A stretch of 10,055 nt of DNA, taken from NCBI GenBank assembly GCA_029339195.1, contig JAPTJF010000840.1, forward strand, positions 1-10,055. Reading direction: 5' to 3'. Origin of the DNA: Micractinium sp. NFX-FRZ. Its lineage: Eukaryota > Chlorophyta > Trebouxiophyceae > Chlorellales > Chlorellaceae. A program made the translations under genes and the position numbers. The notes beneath the pieces are model-generated. The model searched no databases, was not told where the DNA came from, and saw only the letters and a program-made list of their open reading frames with translations. Below are positions 8,464 through 10,055 of this stretch, in pieces (the first letter of the stretch is position 1; the number at the start of each line of letters is the position of its first letter).

Positions 8464-8468
8464 TTACA
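8464..8468 (-). terminator. TGTAA polyadenylation motif, candidate for gene C
   Basis: First TGTAA on the minus strand after the gene C stop, about 917 nt downstream and 340 bp before the gene B start codon. The implied 3'UTR would include the 24-bp tandem repeat. The length makes an unrecognised variant signal closer to the stop a real alternative. Confidence 0.3.
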
Positions 8469-8854
8469 GCCCCGCCTCCTCCCTGCAGCACCCTTTTTGT
8501 GCTCTGAACACCTGTGCAAGTCATCATGGCTGCCCGCTGGGGAAGGGGAGCGCCGCTTCGAAGTTTTGATGCAGGCTGCTTGCATGGTCGGACAGGGAAG
8601 CAGGCCCGTTTTGGGGGTGGGGCTGGTGCCCCCACCCAGTGGGCTCGCCTTGGAGAGACGCTCCAGGCGGCTTGCAGCGTTCCTTTCAGCCTTCCTTCCC
8701 CCGCTGGCCACGCCGCCATTGCCGCCGCATCCGCTGCGGGTTCTGCCTGCTGCGCGCAAGAGACAGCCTGTTGGCTCCTGGTCACCTTTTTGCTCGGATA
8801 TATCCCCGTGTTGATCTTGGCAAAGCCCCTGGCCCCTCATGTCAATCCTGGCTG

Positions 8855-8902
8855 GCAGTTGCATCTCACAAATGGCTCGCAGTTGCATCTCACAAATGGC
8901 TC
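8855..8902. repeat. Perfect 24-bp tandem duplication
   Basis: Two exact adjacent copies (8855-8878 and 8879-8902) of a 24-bp unit that starts GCAGTTGCATC and ends AAATGGCTC. It lies in the spacer between gene C and gene B, probably in the long 3'UTR of gene C. There are only two copies and no spacers, so it is not an array of any named kind; recent slippage is the simplest origin. Confidence 0.85.
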
Positions 8903-9384
8903 GCTGAGGCAGGAGGCGAGAGGGGAGGGCAGGGTGCGGTGCCAGAGGCAGTGGGGCGGGTGCAGTGTCGCACGGTGGGGAAGGCAGCCAACAGCTAAGG
9001 GTCATATAGCGACAGGGGTCAGGCTAAGACAGTGGCAGGCAGATGGGAAGGGAAATGGAGAAGTGGGCCTTAGCGTTTGAAGTGGGAAGGGAAGTTGGCA
9101 ATGGATTAGGTGCAGGATGGCGTTTGAACAATGGGATCGCAGCGCTACAGGGGGCTGGCAAGCATGCACTCTCTAAAGTTGGTACGCAGCAAGCAGGCAT
9201 CCCCAGTAAAGCATGGAAAGAAGAGGGATTGTATGCACAGAGGCGGCATGCGGCAGAATTGAGCAGCAGGGGCAGGCTCTGCCAGTAGGGAAGGCCTGCC
9301 CTCTCTCAGGGAAACAGTGCTGCAGGCGGGCATGGCGGGGGTGGCACCCGTCACAAACAAAATGGGGCACGAACAAGAGCACCC

Positions 9385-10055
9385 TCACAGGCGCGGCCGC
9401 AGCCGCAGCATCTTGCGGCCGGAGCCTGGGGGGCCTGAGAAGGATTGCACAGCGGGGGGCGCGCTGCCGCCGCCGCCACACTTGCCGCAGGTGGCCTTGC
9501 AGTACCCGTTGTCTGCAATCCACTTGACGCTGCACTTGCCCCACGCCTTCTGCTGCTCGCACGAGTGGCCGTCAGGGGTGGGCAGGTCCCGGCAGCCGCT
9601 GCCGCCGCCGGGAGCGGGGGATGACGGCGCGGGGCTGGCGCCAGCGGCACCGGCAGGAGGGGAGGTGGGCGGTGCTCCGGGCGCCGCGGGCGTGGGGGTT
9701 GCGCCGTCATTTGCGCCGGGGGTGGCGCTGGTGACGAGCATGGGGTCGGCGGCGCCGTCATAGGCATGCACCTGCAGAGGGGGCGGTGAGAGGGGCGGGG
9801 ACATGCAGGCAGGGGTTGGTGGGTGCGGAGAAGGGAGGGGTGATTGGGGTGAAAGGAGGGAGGGGTTGATGCTTGGTGGGGAGGGTAAGAACTGCCCATC
9901 CACCCAGCAGCGCCCGCCCATGTGCATACGGCAGAGGCCTCCCACCCACTCTGCACGCCCCTGCACCCCGCCCCGCCCGCTCACCTGCCCTGCCGCCGGG
10001 TCGGTGATGGTGAACTGCACTCCCGCGGAGAAGGTGGTGCGGGGGCCGGAAGCTC
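9385..10055 (-). CDS. Partial gene C: 3' end of a protein with Pro/Ala-rich linker and one ShKT-like module
   Basis: Two exons are visible: one entering from the right edge and ending at 9985 (frame gives FSAGVQFTITDPAAGQ before a GTGAGC donor), and a terminal exon 9771-9385 (128 aa, TGA). The 213-nt intron is phase 0 and ends in a pyrimidine tract plus TGCAG. It happens to lack stop codons, so retention would add 71 residues. The terminal exon gives VHAYDGAADPMLV, then a linker rich in Pro, Ala, Gly, Ser and Thr that resembles Hyp-rich algal wall linkers, then a 39-residue module with Cys spacing x10-x8-x10-x3-x2 (terminal-exon residues 60-98), then a basic tail. VQSFSG near the end resembles VQSFEG at the end of protein A. 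Module plus linker suggest a secreted or wall protein. It may be a diverged expansin-like paralogue, since the intron falls near the place of intron 6 in A and B, but the phase differs and the main domain lies outside the window. The product is otherwise not recognised. Confidence 0.75.
   Translation of the reverse strand, partial: ASGPRTTFSAGVQFTITDPAAGQVSGRGGVQGRAEWVGGLCRMHMGGRCWVDGQFLPSPPSINPSLLSPQSPLPSPHPPTPACMSPPLSPPPLQVHAYDGAADPMLVTSATPGANDGATPTPAAPGAPPTSPPAGAAGASPAPSSPAPGGGSGCRDLPTPDGHSCEQQKAWGKCSVKWIADNGYCKATCGKCGGGGSAPPAVQSFSGPPGSGRKMLRLRPRL

Larger units (their letters stand above)
8126..9384. other. Spacer between gene C and gene B: 3'UTR, then promoter
   Basis: Probably the gene C 3'UTR down to about 8450, then the gene B promoter. 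It contains the 24-bp tandem duplication and the short upstream motifs listed separately. Overlapping frames of up to about 230 aa exist on both strands, but none shows a domain, a coding-like residue pattern or splice signals, so no gene is called. Confidence 0.5.

Noticed and set aside
8855..8902. CRISPR-like or transposon-end repeat
   Set aside because: Only two adjacent direct copies, no spacers, no inverted ends and no associated genes.
9772..9984. Reading gene C straight through 9772-9984 as coding
   Set aside because: The frame is open, but the stretch has a GTGAGC donor, a pyrimidine tract with TGCAG, intron-like composition and a length typical of the other introns.

Overview
The window looks like G+C-rich nuclear DNA from a unicellular green alga, most likely a Chlorella-type trebouxiophyte. 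The reasons are short GT-AG introns (169-292 nt) that break genes into many small exons, TGTAA-type polyadenylation motifs downstream of the genes, and the protein families present. The species is inferred from style only; no database was searched.

All supportable genes lie on the minus strand, head to tail. From right to left they are: (C) the 3' end of a secreted-type protein with a Pro/Ala-rich linker and one six-cysteine module (9385-10055, cut by the window edge); (B) a complete eight-exon expansin-like gene of 383 aa (5536-8125); (A) a complete eight-exon paralogue of 533 aa (1180-4240); and possibly (D) the first 23 codons of another gene running off the left edge (1-71, weak). The stretches between them (72-1179, 4241-5535, 8126-9384) hold presumed 3'UTRs and promoters, with a few repeats and palindromes but no convincing gene.

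Genes A and B are tandem duplicates. All seven introns sit at matching codons in matching phases (1,1,2,1,2,1,0), and exons 2, 3, 5 and 6 have identical lengths. Each encodes a signal peptide, an expansin/GH45-like double-psi beta-barrel (GACG, SCGRCYEVRC, VDACPC, HFD and RRVPC motifs), a conserved stretch of about 100 residues without Cys or Trp in place of the usual expansin binding domain, and ShKT-like six-cysteine modules on Ser-rich linkers. B carries one module and A carries four, two of them identical in protein sequence and arising from a 192-bp tandem unit. A's C-terminus combines a GGKQQGGKQ string shared with B and a VQSF-x-G ending shared with C.

A and B are probably extracellular, non-hydrolytic wall-loosening proteins in which a small Cys-rich module, multiplied in A, may replace the normal carbohydrate-binding domain. 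C shares the module type and may be a diverged third member. The substrate is unknown. Many Chlorella walls are reported to be rich in glucosamine or chitin-like glycan rather than classical cellulose, which makes the target an open question.
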